A model generated the notes under the pieces. The model searched no databases. It had not been told where the DNA came from and worked only from the letters and a program-made list of their open reading frames with translations. A program made the translations under genes and the position numbers. Below are positions 18,081-26,026 of a stretch of 64,000 bases of DNA, in pieces. Location of the stretch: the NCBI RefSeq assembly GCF_002240355.1, contig NZ_CP016353.1, positions 2,282,501 to 2,346,500 on the forward strand, in the 5' to 3' direction. The DNA is from Prauserella marina. Lineage in GTDB: Bacteria > Actinomycetota > Actinomycetes > Mycobacteriales > Pseudonocardiaceae. Numbering within the stretch: the first letter of the stretch is position 1; the number at the start of each line of letters is the position of its first letter.

Positions 18081-19046
18081 ATGTCGGGTAAGCGTGACTT
18101 CGGCGAGTTCAGCGCGAAACTGGAGAAGCACCTCGAACGCTTGCCCGACTACGCCCAGCGCGCGCAGCGGAAGTTGCAGAAGTACGTGCCGCCCGCGCAG
18201 CGGCAAGACGGCGGCGGTCAGCAGGGGCAGCAGGAGAGCACGGGCAGGGACGAAACCCCGCGGGATCGCGAGGCTTCCAGGTCCGCGCGTCCCGCGCTTC
18301 CTGTTGATCTGCCCGTCGTCTCGGACATGCGCGAGAAATGGATGCGGTGGAACGACCCCTCGGCCAAGCTCGCGCGGCAGAAGCGCCGGACGTCGAGGGC
18401 GCTGACCCTGTGGGTCGTGCTGGCCTTGCTCAGCGTGCTGTGGGCGGTCGGGGGCTACGCCGGGGTCATCGGGGCGCAAGAAGGCATCGCGGGAGCGTTC
18501 GGCGGTATCGCGGCCGCCGTGGTCGCGAGCGCGCTCGGTGTGCGCTCGTTCGTCCGGCTGAGGCAGCTCAACCGGACCGAACTCCCGCGGAACACTGAAC
18601 CGGCCCCGTTGCCCTCGGCGGCGTCGGCCGCGAGAAAACCCATGGAACGGCTCGCCGAGAGCGAGGCGTCCCTGGCCGAATTGCTGCGCCAGCTGGCCAC
18701 CACGGCCGACGGGGCGCCCTCGGCGGTGCCAGGGGTGTCGGTCGAGGACGCGAAGGCCACCGCGGAAGACGCCGCCACCGCGCTGCGGGCTCTCGCCGCT
18801 CGCATCCAGGCCATCGAGCGGGCCCGCGACTCGGCGCCGGACGGCGAGCGCAGCGCGCTCGATTCGGCGGTCCGCACCCTGCGGACGCAACTGGACGACG
18901 GCGTCGACGGCTACGGCGGACTCGTCGCCGCGGCGGGCAAGGCCGTCGCCGCCAGCTCGGGAGGCGTTGCTCCCGGCAAGGAAGCGCTCACCGACGCCAC
19001 GGACCGGCTGGCCGGGCTCGCGCTGGCACTGCGCGAACTGTCCTGA
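18081..19046 (+). CDS. pspM: Phage-shock envelope stress membrane protein PspM
   Basis: A 321-residue protein with a charged cytoplasmic N-terminus (1-105), two transmembrane helices (about 107-127 and 133-155) and a helical Ala-rich C-terminal region. Architecture and position, 10 bp after pspA, match Rv2743c (PspM), the membrane partner that binds PspA in mycobacteria. No Rv2742c (PspN) homologue follows; a terminator-like region comes next. The identification rests on synteny and layout, with moderate sequence resemblance. Confidence 0.82.
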   Translation: MSGKRDFGEFSAKLEKHLERLPDYAQRAQRKLQKYVPPAQRQDGGGQQGQQESTGRDETPRDREASRSARPALPVDLPVVSDMREKWMRWNDPSAKLARQKRRTSRALTLWVVLALLSVLWAVGGYAGVIGAQEGIAGAFGGIAAAVVASALGVRSFVRLRQLNRTELPRNTEPAPLPSAASAARKPMERLAESEASLAELLRQLATTADGAPSAVPGVSVEDAKATAEDAATALRALAARIQAIERARDSAPDGERSALDSAVRTLRTQLDDGVDGYGGLVAAAGKAVAASSGGVAPGKEALTDATDRLAGLALALRELS

Positions 19047-19405
19047 GCGGGGCGGAACCCGGCCCCTGCCGGGAGTTCGTTCCCAGAGACCGGCAAACCC
19101 GCAGGTAGCGGTCGGGCACTGGGCTCGTGTCTCCCCGGTGACGCCGGGATTCTCCGGCACCAGAAGCCACCCCGGTTGGGGAATCCCCGCCATGGGTATC
19201 CCACATCGCCGAGGCTGCCCGTGGTGTAACCTCCGGCGGGGCGTGGCGCACAGAGTGCCGGGCCGGAGGTTTTCTCGGTGGCGGCGGCGGAGTGTCAGCG
19301 TGGTGCGGCGGTGTTCCGGCACCGTGGCAGCCACTGTCCCCGGCGCCGTCAGCGCGTACGCCGTCAGTGCGTACCAGCGGCTGTCCCGGCGGAAAGGACA
19401 GCGGC
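19047..19405 (+). other. 359-bp gap: hairpins, terminator and tandem repeat before the amidase-like gene
   Basis: Contents in order: a CCCGGC/GCCGGG hairpin at 19058-19073, a bulged GGTG..GCCGG/CCGGCACC hairpin at 19137-19161, the strong stem and T-run described separately at 19228-19273, and two tandem 15-bp units (13 of 15 identical) at 19346-19360 and 19361-19375. I see no convincing gene or known riboswitch here. Confidence 0.5.
19228..19273 (+). terminator. Rho-independent terminator or attenuator
   Basis: A perfect 10-bp stem, AACCTCCGGC with GCCGGAGGTT, a 24-nt loop that can form its own small hairpin, and a T4 run at 19270-19273. It is 180 bp after pspM and 130 bp before the amidase-like gene, so it either ends the psp operon or acts as an attenuator in the next leader. 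Confidence 0.6.
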
Positions 19406-20755
19406 GTGAACCGATTCCTGTTCGATGACGACCCCCTTCCCGTTCCGCCGGTCAGCTCCTACCAGCGCGCGATCGCGGCCTACGACCGCGCCGCGCGCGG
19501 ACCGGAGCCCGGCTCGGTCACCCTCCGCTCCCGCGAGGACGTCCTCGTCGAGGCCAAGGCGGTGGACGAGCGGGTCAGGAGTGGGGAGCAGGTCCCGCTG
19601 GCCGGGATTCTGGCGGCCGTCCAGGACGACGCCACCGCCGTGCACCGGCTCGGCAAGGCGGGGGCGGTGGTGTTCGCGATCGCGGAGAACTCGCTGCCCG
19701 ACGGCGCGGGTACCGGTGAACTGCCCGCGATACTCGACGTGGTCGACGTCGTCACCAGCGATCGCTTGCCATCCGGTTACCGCGATGTCGTCGGGCTCAG
19801 CCCGACGCGGGGGCTCGTCCCCTGCCTCGGGCCGGTGACCGTGCTCGCCGCCGACATCGACATCGCCCAGCGTGCGCTGCGCGCGCTGACCGGTCCCGAT
19901 GAGACCGACCACTCGTGCCGTTCCTGGCCTTCCTTCGTGCGGTTCTCGGCGGGGGAGCATCCCAGGATCGCCGTTCCCTCCGCCAGCGAGCTTGGCGCGC
20001 TTGCGCTGGAATCGAGGGGGGCGATGGCCGCGACCGTCGACAGCCTGCGCGCGGCGGGCTGCGTGGTGACCGAGATCGGGCTCGCGGGCAGCGTTGCGGC
20101 GTGGGCGGCGAAACCGGCGACCCTGCTGCGCGGCCACGACGCGCTGCTGATGCCCTCCGAGGCGACCGAACCGGCACTGACCCGCGTCCTGGCCACGCTC
20201 GACACGGCCGCCGCGCTGCTGCCGGGCGGAAGCCCCGCTGGGCTCGCCCTGGTGACCAGGGCTTTCGACGATCAGATCGGCATCGACCTCGTCGCGCTGC
20301 TGACCGGTGTGCCCGCCGAGGGTGCCTATCCGGCGAGTGGCCTTGAGCTGGTGGCGTTCGGAGGTTTCCTGCGCGGCCAGCCCCGCAACGCCGAACTGAC
20401 GGACCTCGGCGCGCGATTCACCGGCTTCGCCGAGACGGCGCCGAGGTACCGGATGGTGGCGCTGCCTGGCAGCCCTCCGGAGGCCGGTGTCGTGAGCGTC
20501 GCCGCTGAGGGAGTGAGTCTGCTCGCCGAGCGCTGGCTGGTGTCACCGGCCGGTCTCGGCAGGTTTCTCGCGGGTCTGCGGGCGCCTCTGATGCTCGGCG
20601 GCGTCGAGCTGGCCGATGGCGAGGCCGTCACCGGTCTGCTGTGCGACCCGGTCGCCGCCGGGGAAGGCGAGGACATCAGCTGTTACGGCTGCTGGCGCGC
20701 CTACCTGCGCTACCTCAGTACCCGGCGCCCTTCCGCGCTGCCAGCGTCCGGTTGA
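19406..20755 (+). CDS. Allophanate-hydrolase-like protein lacking the amidase catalytic triad
   Basis: A 449-residue protein. Residues 35-330 follow amidase-signature allophanate hydrolases ([47 protein letters not shown]), and residues 345-445 match the C-terminal gatekeeper-like domain ([20 protein letters not shown]). The stretch that should hold the catalytic Lys (VKDN type) and the GGSSSGSA serine loop is compressed: VQDD replaces the Lys motif, and the segment jumps from [13 protein letters not shown] to the VGLSPTRG block. It is therefore probably catalytically dead and may be regulatory or structural. GTG 19406 has GGAAAGGA upstream. Its 3' end overlaps pyrD by 41 bp, tail to tail. 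Confidence 0.75.
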   Translation: MNRFLFDDDPLPVPPVSSYQRAIAAYDRAARGPEPGSVTLRSREDVLVEAKAVDERVRSGEQVPLAGILAAVQDDATAVHRLGKAGAVVFAIAENSLPDGAGTGELPAILDVVDVVTSDRLPSGYRDVVGLSPTRGLVPCLGPVTVLAADIDIAQRALRALTGPDETDHSCRSWPSFVRFSAGEHPRIAVPSASELGALALESRGAMAATVDSLRAAGCVVTEIGLAGSVAAWAAKPATLLRGHDALLMPSEATEPALTRVLATLDTAAALLPGGSPAGLALVTRAFDDQIGIDLVALLTGVPAEGAYPASGLELVAFGGFLRGQPRNAELTDLGARFTGFAETAPRYRMVALPGSPPEAGVVSVAAEGVSLLAERWLVSPAGLGRFLAGLRAPLMLGGVELADGEAVTGLLCDPVAAGEGEDISCYGCWRAYLRYLSTRRPSALPASG

Positions 20756-21788
20756 TCCGCCGGACGACAGAGGGACCGTGCAGCGCGAACGCGGTGTAGA
20801 GCTGTACGAGACTGGCCCCCGCCGCGAGCATCCGTTCGGCGTCGTCGGGGCAGGAGACGCCACCGACGCCGATGATCGGCAACTGGTCGCCCGCCTCGGC
20901 GCGGATGAATCGCACCACGTCACGGGCGCGTTCGGTGAGCGGCTTCCCTGACAGCCCGCCCTGCTGTTTGCCGACCGGAGCCTCGGCGGGGTCGAGCCCG
21001 GAGCGCTCCAGCGTCGTGTTGGTGGCGATGATGCCCGCGACCTCCTGCTCCCCGCACACGTCGAGCAGTTCGGCGAGCGCGTCCTCGGTGAGATCGGGAG
21101 CGACCTTCACCAGCAGGGGCACCGCCGTGCCGCCGTGCGCCTTCGCGAGGTCGAGCGTCGTACGGCGCAGCTCGGCCAGGAGTTCGCTCAGCGCACCGCG
21201 GTCTTGCAGGGTGCGCAGGCCGGGAGTGTTGGGCGAGCTGACGTTGATCGCGACGTAGTCGGCGTAGGTGTGCAACGCGCGCAGGGAAGCCTGATAGTCG
21301 GCGACCGCGTCCTCGATGGCGGTCACCTTGGACTTGCCGATACTGATGCCCAGTGGCACCGGCGGGGTGCCATGCCTTGCCAGCGCGGTGGCGAGTGCCT
21401 CGGCGCCCGCGTTGTTGAAGCCCATCCGGTTGATGACGGCCTCACTGCGCGGCAGCGTGAACAGGCGCGGCGCCGGGTTGCCGGGCTGTGCCAGCCGGGT
21501 CACGGTGCCCACCTCGACGAAGCCGAAGCCCAGCGCGGGCCACGCCGCCAGTGCTTTGCCGTCCTTGTCCATTCCGGCGGCAAGGCCGACTCTGCTGGGG
21601 AAGCGCACACCGAACACCGTGACCGGGTCGTCGACACCGTAGATCCGGTGCAGGGCGGTGAGCGCGGGCCGGACTCCGCTCAGCCTCGCCAGAGCGCGCA
21701 CCGTGCGCTCGTGGACGATCTCGGGGTCGTTCTTGCCGAGCCGGTACAGCGTGGGGCGGGCGATCCTGTCGAAAAGCACGACGACCAT
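20715..21788 (-). CDS. pyrD: Dihydroorotate dehydrogenase (quinone), class 2
   Basis: A 357-residue membrane-associated FMN enzyme oxidising dihydroorotate to orotate with quinone in pyrimidine synthesis. The N-terminal amphipathic extension ([16 protein letters not shown]) is the class 2 membrane and quinone-site element. [11 protein letters not shown] binds FMN and [10 protein letters not shown] carries the catalytic Ser. It has full length. The gene is separated from any partner and has a roughly 280-nt upstream region with a leader ORF and strong structures, so its expression may be controlled in the leader. Confidence 0.95.
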   Translation of the reverse strand: MVVVLFDRIARPTLYRLGKNDPEIVHERTVRALARLSGVRPALTALHRIYGVDDPVTVFGVRFPSRVGLAAGMDKDGKALAAWPALGFGFVEVGTVTRLAQPGNPAPRLFTLPRSEAVINRMGFNNAGAEALATALARHGTPPVPLGISIGKSKVTAIEDAVADYQASLRALHTYADYVAINVSSPNTPGLRTLQDRGALSELLAELRRTTLDLAKAHGGTAVPLLVKVAPDLTEDALAELLDVCGEQEVAGIIATNTTLERSGLDPAEAPVGKQQGGLSGKPLTERARDVVRFIRAEAGDQLPIIGVGGVSCPDDAERMLAAGASLVQLYTAFALHGPSVVRRINRTLAARKGAGY

Positions 21789-21837
21789 GCTGCCCCATGC
21801 GTGATCGGGTAACGGAGGGGTACCCGGATTGTGAAGA

Positions 21838-21911
21838 GCCCCTGGCGTGACTCTCGACCGTCGTCAGCCGTTCGAGCCCGGATCGGACCGGCATCCGGGA
21901 GCGCCAGGGGC
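21838..21911. ncRNA. Structured three-way-junction element upstream of pyrD
   Basis: A perfect 10-bp closing stem (21838-21847 with 21902-21911) encloses two hairpins: CTCGA/TCGAG at 21853-21857 and 21872-21876, and CCCGGAT/ATCCGGG at 21877-21883 and 21893-21899. The 74-nt element lies between the leader ORF and the pyrD start. On the minus strand it would be in the pyrD 5' untranslated region. It matches no RNA family I can name. It is not a tRNA. Confidence 0.45.
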
Positions 21912-21951
21912 CGGTGACTGCCTGGTATTCACCGACAGACACACGTAACGC

Positions 21952-21989
21952 AGGTGGCCCGTGTGCTGTCCGTCAGCGGACAGCCACCT
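21952..21989 (-). promoter_or_regulatory. Strong hairpin over the stop codon of the pyrD leader ORF
   Basis: A perfect stem, GCTGTCCG/CGGACAGC (21965-21972 with 21977-21984), has a four-base loop that contains the leader ORF stop codon. An outer AGGTGG/CCACCT pairing (21952-21957 with 21984-21989) lengthens it. A ribosome on the leader ORF would block this structure. Confidence 0.55.
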
Positions 21990-22011
21990 CACGAGTCCTA
22001 TAGCTGTTCAA
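21973..22011 (-). CDS. Putative 12-residue leader peptide of pyrD
   Basis: TTG at 22011 starts a 12-codon ORF (MNSYRTREVAVR) with a perfect AGGAGGT Shine-Dalgarno (22021-22027) at 9-bp spacing. Its last codons and stop lie in a strong hairpin. Three of 12 codons are for Arg. It is too short to be an ordinary gene; the ribosome site and the hairpin suggest a translated leader that senses translation or a metabolite. Whether it acts on pyrD, which starts 185 bp downstream, is inference. Confidence 0.5.
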   Translation of the reverse strand: MNSYRTREVAVR

Positions 22012-22042
22012 CGTCGGACCACCTCCTCTCTCGTGTGCCACA

Positions 22043-22072
22043 ACGCTAGGTCAGGACTCCGTTGTCCCGCAA
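22043..22072 (-). promoter_or_regulatory. Promoter of the pyrD leader
   Basis: -35 TTGCGG (22067-22072), 18-bp spacer, -10 TAGCGT (22043-22048), reading toward pyrD and placed just after the stop of the deaminase gene. Predicted transcription start is near 22036, about 25 nt before the leader TTG. Confidence 0.5.
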
Positions 22073-22088
22073 CAGCTTTTACCGTGGC

Positions 22089-23105
22089 CTACCCGACGCT
22101 CGCCAACTCGGCCAGAAGCGCTTCCTTGCGGGTATCCTGAAGAAACGACGCGCGCACGGCGTTTCCGGCCAGTGCGACGAGTTCGGTCCTCGTGAGCCCG
22201 AGGCATTCGGCGACGGTGAGGTATTCACCGTTGAGCGTCGCCCCGAACATCGGCGGGTCGTCGGTGTTGAGCGTGACCAGTACCCCGTGATCGAGCAGCC
22301 GCCGAACCGGGTGTGCCGCAACGGATTCCACCTGCCTCGTGCGGACGTTGGACGTCGGGCACACCTCAAGCGGGATGCGGTGTTCGGCCAGATAGGCCAG
22401 CAGCGCCGGATCGGCAGCGCTGCTCGTGCCGTGCCCGATGCGTTCGGCGCCGAGATCGTGGATCGCCGACCACACGGTGGCGGGGCCGCTGGTCTCACCG
22501 GCGTGCGGGACGCTGTGCAATCCCGCTTCCCTCGCCGCGGTGAAGAACGGCTCGAACAGTGCCCTTCCGACACCGATCTCCGGGCCGCCGAGCCCGAAAC
22601 TCACCAGGCCATCCGGCCGGTTGCGCAGCGCGAAGATCAGCGTCTCTCTTCCGGCGGTCGTGCCCTTCTCGCCGGGAATGTCGAAGCACCACGCGAGGTC
22701 CACGCCGTGTTCTGTGGCTGCCGCGTTCCTTCCGCTGGCGAGCCCTTCGAGCAGCGCGTCGCCGGAAAGCCCGTCCAGCACATGGTTGTAGGGAGTCACG
22801 GTGACCTCCGCGTAGCGGCAGCGCTGCGCGGAAAGGTCGGCGGCCAGACCCACGACGAGATCGTGAATGTCGGCGCTGGTGGTGATGAGACTTTGCACGG
22901 CCCAGTAGACGGTGAGGAAATGATCGAAGTCCCGGAAGGTGAAGAACTCCCTGAGTTCCGTGAGATCGGTCGGCACGCCGGAGCCGGGATGTCGGCGGGC
23001 GAGCCTCGCGACCGTCGCCGGGCTCGCCGAGCCGACGAGATGAACATGAAGCTCCACTTTGGGCAGTTCGGCGACAAAGGCCGCCATGGCAGAGTTTTCG
23101 GGCAT
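22089..23105 (-). CDS. Adenosine deaminase family protein
   Basis: A 338-residue metal-dependent deaminase. Zinc ligands are in ELHVHLVG (His20, His22), PHAGE and the late TLNTDDPPMF with its Asp pair. The catalytic Glu is in HAGETSGP. The family converts adenosine to inosine. The ELHVHLVGSAS start resembles a branch in which some members deaminate aminodeoxyfutalosine for menaquinone synthesis, so the substrate is open; nothing else of a futalosine pathway is seen here. ATG 23105 has GGGAG 10 bp upstream. Confidence 0.85.
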   Translation of the reverse strand: MPENSAMAAFVAELPKVELHVHLVGSASPATVARLARRHPGSGVPTDLTELREFFTFRDFDHFLTVYWAVQSLITTSADIHDLVVGLAADLSAQRCRYAEVTVTPYNHVLDGLSGDALLEGLASGRNAAATEHGVDLAWCFDIPGEKGTTAGRETLIFALRNRPDGLVSFGLGGPEIGVGRALFEPFFTAAREAGLHSVPHAGETSGPATVWSAIHDLGAERIGHGTSSAADPALLAYLAEHRIPLEVCPTSNVRTRQVESVAAHPVRRLLDHGVLVTLNTDDPPMFGATLNGEYLTVAECLGLTRTELVALAGNAVRASFLQDTRKEALLAELASVG

Positions 23106-23398
23106 GACGAAGCTCCCTGGAAAATGAAGGAGAAGCGAAAAGGGTGTGCTGATGGTGATTCAGGGAGAATCGCGTCAGGGAGCGAGGTCGCCGCGCTCGG
23201 GATCGCTACCGTACAAGGGAAGTTTGAACGACGTGGGAGTGGGAGCCCGGTGGTGCGACGGCCGCGACGGGCTCGGCCGCGCCGAGGGGCCGCCTTCACG
23301 AGCCGCGTGCCACGTCGTTGGTGGCGCGCTCGCTGGGAAAGGCGATTCCGGCACGAACCGCAGCATACCCGGTTGCGGCTGCCAGGCACAGAACTCGG
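23106..23398 (-). other. 293-bp gap between nei2 and the deaminase gene
   Basis: No gene is supported here. The 50 bp nearest the deaminase start is purine-rich on the plus strand. A minus-strand TACGGT (within 23205-23215) could serve as a -10, but I see no matching -35. No notable repeat or strong hairpin was found. Confidence 0.4.
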
Positions 23399-24202
23399 CT
23401 ACCGCTGGGGCGCGGGCCCCCGCTGGCACGCGGGGCAGTACCAGGTCGGCCGCGCGTGCGTGCCTTCGCCTTGGGAGACGACGCGGACGGGGCCGCCACA
23501 GCGGAAGCAGCCCGCACGAGTGCGCTCGTACACCCAGTTGCGCCGTCCCCTGGTGAGCTGGCCCGTCGTGCTCTGTTCGTGCCGCCGCGCGTTGGCGAGC
23601 AACAGTTTCCTGGCGAGGGCGACCGCCTCGGCCGGATCGATCGCGGTGACCGGCGACCACGGCGTGACACCGAGCAGGAAACATATTTCGACCTTGTAGA
23701 GGTTGCCGATGCCCGCCATGACGCGCTGATCGAGCAGCGCGAGCCCCAGTTCGCGCGAGGGGACGGCGGCGAGCGCGCTCGCCGCTTCGCGCGCGTGCTC
23801 GTCGCTCCATTGTGGATCGAGCAGATCGGGGCCAAGGTGCCCGACGAAGCGGGATTCCTCGCCGGTCGGCAGCAACGCGAGATCATGGACGCGGAAACCG
23901 ACCACCTCGGCTTCGCGGTTCGCGAGCACGACCCTCGCGTGGTGCCCAGGGAGAGTCCAGCGCGCGCCGGGCGCGAAGACCCGCCACGAACCGTCCATCT
24001 TCAAATGCGAGTGCAGACTCAGCTCGCCGGAGAACCGGGTGAACAGGTGCTTGCCGACCGTGCGAACCCCCAGCACTTCGCGGCCGGTGAGGTCGGTCGT
24101 GGCCAGCGCCGGATGCCGGAAGTCCGACCGGGTCAGCCGCGTACCGGCCAGCGCGCGGCTCATCGTCACGCCGGTCAGGAAGACGACGTCGCCTTCCGGC
24201 AT
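23399..24202 (-). CDS. nei2: Fpg/Nei-family DNA glycosylase
   Basis: A 267-residue base-excision repair glycosylase/AP lyase. The N-terminus, after Met removal, is Pro-Glu (MPEGDVV), the catalytic pair of the family. The C-terminal zinc finger is intact as CFRC ... CPAC (about residues 225-258). The sequence is closest to mycobacterial Nei2 (Rv3297) by eye, which removes oxidised pyrimidines. I chose ATG 24202 because the conserved N-terminal Pro requires it; it is 2 bp after the stop of the ParA-like gene, so the two are cotranscribed. Confidence 0.9.
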   Translation of the reverse strand: MPEGDVVFLTGVTMSRALAGTRLTRSDFRHPALATTDLTGREVLGVRTVGKHLFTRFSGELSLHSHLKMDGSWRVFAPGARWTLPGHHARVVLANREAEVVGFRVHDLALLPTGEESRFVGHLGPDLLDPQWSDEHAREAASALAAVPSRELGLALLDQRVMAGIGNLYKVEICFLLGVTPWSPVTAIDPAEAVALARKLLLANARRHEQSTTGQLTRGRRNWVYERTRAGCFRCGGPVRVVSQGEGTHARPTWYCPACQRGPAPQR

Positions 24203-24204
24203 GC

Positions 24205-25134
24205 TCAGCCGGTCTCCGGCTCGGCGTACTGGCGGATCGCGGGGAACTGGGAGGTGGTCTCGTTCTGGCCAGGCCCGGAGCCGGGGTAGTCCGGTGCCTG
24301 CTCGGCGGTCTCCAGCTCGCCGGACTCGGTGTGGTCGAGCCGGTGCCGCCCGGCCCTGCTCGACCGCAGGATCTTCGCGAGAACCATGTTGAACGTCAGC
24401 GCGATTTCCTGCGCGCCAGGCGATTTCCATTCGTGGATCGGCGTGCAGGCGCCCTGCGCCTGCTGGATCGCGAGCCGGTCGGGGATCGCGGTCGGCATCA
24501 CGAGCCTGCCGAAGGACTCGCGCAGTTCGGCGATGCGGTACTGGTGCTCGTATGAGCGGGCCCGCAACTTGTTCACCAGCACACCCGCGGGCCGCAACCG
24601 GGGATTCTGTTCCTCGCGAACCGTCTCGATGGCCTCAAGCGCCCGCTCCGCGCCCGCCACCGCGTACATGGTCGGCTCGGTCACCAGCAGCGCGGTGTCG
24701 GCGGCCATGAGCGCCGACCGGGTCAGCCTGCCGAGCGACGGAGGGCAATCGAGAATCGCCAGCTCGTAGGGGTCGTCCTCGCGCGCGGCCCTCAGTTCGT
24801 CGAGAGCCCTCGCGAGATTGTCCATCCGCCTGCTCTCCGGGCCCGGTTCGTTGAGCAGTTCGAGCTCCTCGGAACCGACGAGCACGTCGAGCGAGTCGGA
24901 CCAGGCGCTGGGGGCCAGTGCCTCGTTGATCACCGCGAGCCGGGGGGTCTCCAGCACGTCGGCCAGTGTCGACTCGGTCATCGGCGGGTCGAGCGACGCG
25001 GTGGCGTTGCCCTGCGGGTCGAGATCGCCGACCAGCGCCCGGACGCCCCTGCGCAACGCTGCTGAGGCGATGCCAAGGGCGACGGTCGTCTTGCCGACGC
25101 CTCCCTTGAGGCTCAGTACGGCCACGGTGTGCAC
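24205..25134 (-). CDS. ParA-family ATPase
   Basis: A 309-residue MinD/ParA-type P-loop ATPase. The deviant Walker A motif KGGVGKTT is at residues 10-17, then DLDPQGNAT and the Walker B-like LAILDCPPSLG. No ParB gene is next to it, so it is not the chromosomal parAB pair; it may position another cellular cargo. The C-terminal 50 residues are acidic and Pro/Gly-rich. GTG 25134 is chosen because it places the P-loop at the usual distance. Divergent from the methyltransferase gene. Confidence 0.88.
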   Translation of the reverse strand: MHTVAVLSLKGGVGKTTVALGIASAALRRGVRALVGDLDPQGNATASLDPPMTESTLADVLETPRLAVINEALAPSAWSDSLDVLVGSEELELLNEPGPESRRMDNLARALDELRAAREDDPYELAILDCPPSLGRLTRSALMAADTALLVTEPTMYAVAGAERALEAIETVREEQNPRLRPAGVLVNKLRARSYEHQYRIAELRESFGRLVMPTAIPDRLAIQQAQGACTPIHEWKSPGAQEIALTFNMVLAKILRSSRAGRHRLDHTESGELETAEQAPDYPGSGPGQNETTSQFPAIRQYAEPETG

Positions 25135-25218
25135 GACAGCGAGCGTAGCCGTATCCGGAGCGCGGTCGCGCCCGGTCGAGGTGAGAACCCGCGACCGGCC
25201 CAACTACGCTTGCCGTCC

Positions 25219-25986
25219 ATGCGAACGGAGACTTCGGCCGGTCATGGCTCGGCGGTGGTGCGCAAGGCGCTGGAAGCCGAATTGCGCGCCGCCCGCGAAC
25301 GTGGCGTCCAGCAACCGCGAGTGATCGACGTCGGCGGAGGCAGCGGGGTGTGGGCAGTGCCGTTCGCCTCCTCGGGATGCCTGGTCACGGTGGTCGAACC
25401 CAATCCGGACGCGCTGGCGACACTGGAGCGCAGGGCCGTCGAGGTCGGCGTCTCCGACCGGATCACGGTGATCGCCGACGACTCGGATTCGCTCACCGAG
25501 TACGTCCCCGCGGCTTCCGCCGATCTCGTGCTGGCGCACGGTCTGCTGGAGGTGGTGGACGACCCGGTGCCGGTCGCCGCCGCGCTCGCCGCCGTGACGA
25601 CCCAGGGCGGGGCCGTCTCGGTGCTGACCGCCAACCGGAACGCCGCGGTGCTGCACCGCGCGCTGTCGGGAAGGCTCGCCGAGGCACGCGCGCTGCTGAC
25701 CGGCGCGGGCGGCGCGCTCGGCGAGGCGAGTGACACCGAAACCCTGCTACGGCGATTCGACACCGGCGGGATCGAGGCGTTGCTGACCGGCGCGGGGCTC
25801 GACGTCGTCTCGGTACAGGGCGACGGCGTCGTGTCCGACCTCGTGCACGCGACCGGGGAGGAACCGGCCAGTGTCGTCGCCTCGTGGGAGCAGGACCTCG
25901 CGGCGTTCGAGGCGCTCGCGGCGGCCACCCCGCCGCTGCGCGACATCGCCAGCAGACTGCACGCGCTGGCCCGCCGCCCCGCCTGA
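25219..25986 (+). CDS. SAM-dependent methyltransferase
   Basis: A 255-residue class I methyltransferase. Motif I is VIDVGGGSG (about residues 35-43), followed by VVEPNP for the acidic ribose-binding end, and an acidic loop AHGLLEVVDD. The substrate is not evident. The ATG lies 8 bp after TACGCT (25205-25210), so the transcript is probably leaderless. In M. tuberculosis and relatives a similar methyltransferase precedes dinB (recollection). Confidence 0.88.
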   Translation: MRTETSAGHGSAVVRKALEAELRAARERGVQQPRVIDVGGGSGVWAVPFASSGCLVTVVEPNPDALATLERRAVEVGVSDRITVIADDSDSLTEYVPAASADLVLAHGLLEVVDDPVPVAAALAAVTTQGGAVSVLTANRNAAVLHRALSGRLAEARALLTGAGGALGEASDTETLLRRFDTGGIEALLTGAGLDVVSVQGDGVVSDLVHATGEEPASVVASWEQDLAAFEALAAATPPLRDIASRLHALARRPA

Positions 25987-26026
25987 GGGCCCGCCGTTGT
26001 CGGTGGCCGGTAATAAGCTGGCGCCG

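Noticed and set aside
19047-19405. Guanidine or other known riboswitch ahead of the allophanate-hydrolase-like gene
   Set aside because: I looked for ykkC, mini-ykkC, cobalamin, TPP and FMN core sequences and found none. Only hairpins and a terminator are supported.
21838-21911. tRNA gene (74 nt, contains GTTCGAG)
   Set aside because: The closing stem is 10 bp, not 7, the GTTCGAG is in the middle and not 20 nt from the 3' end, and there is no anticodon arm between D and T arms.
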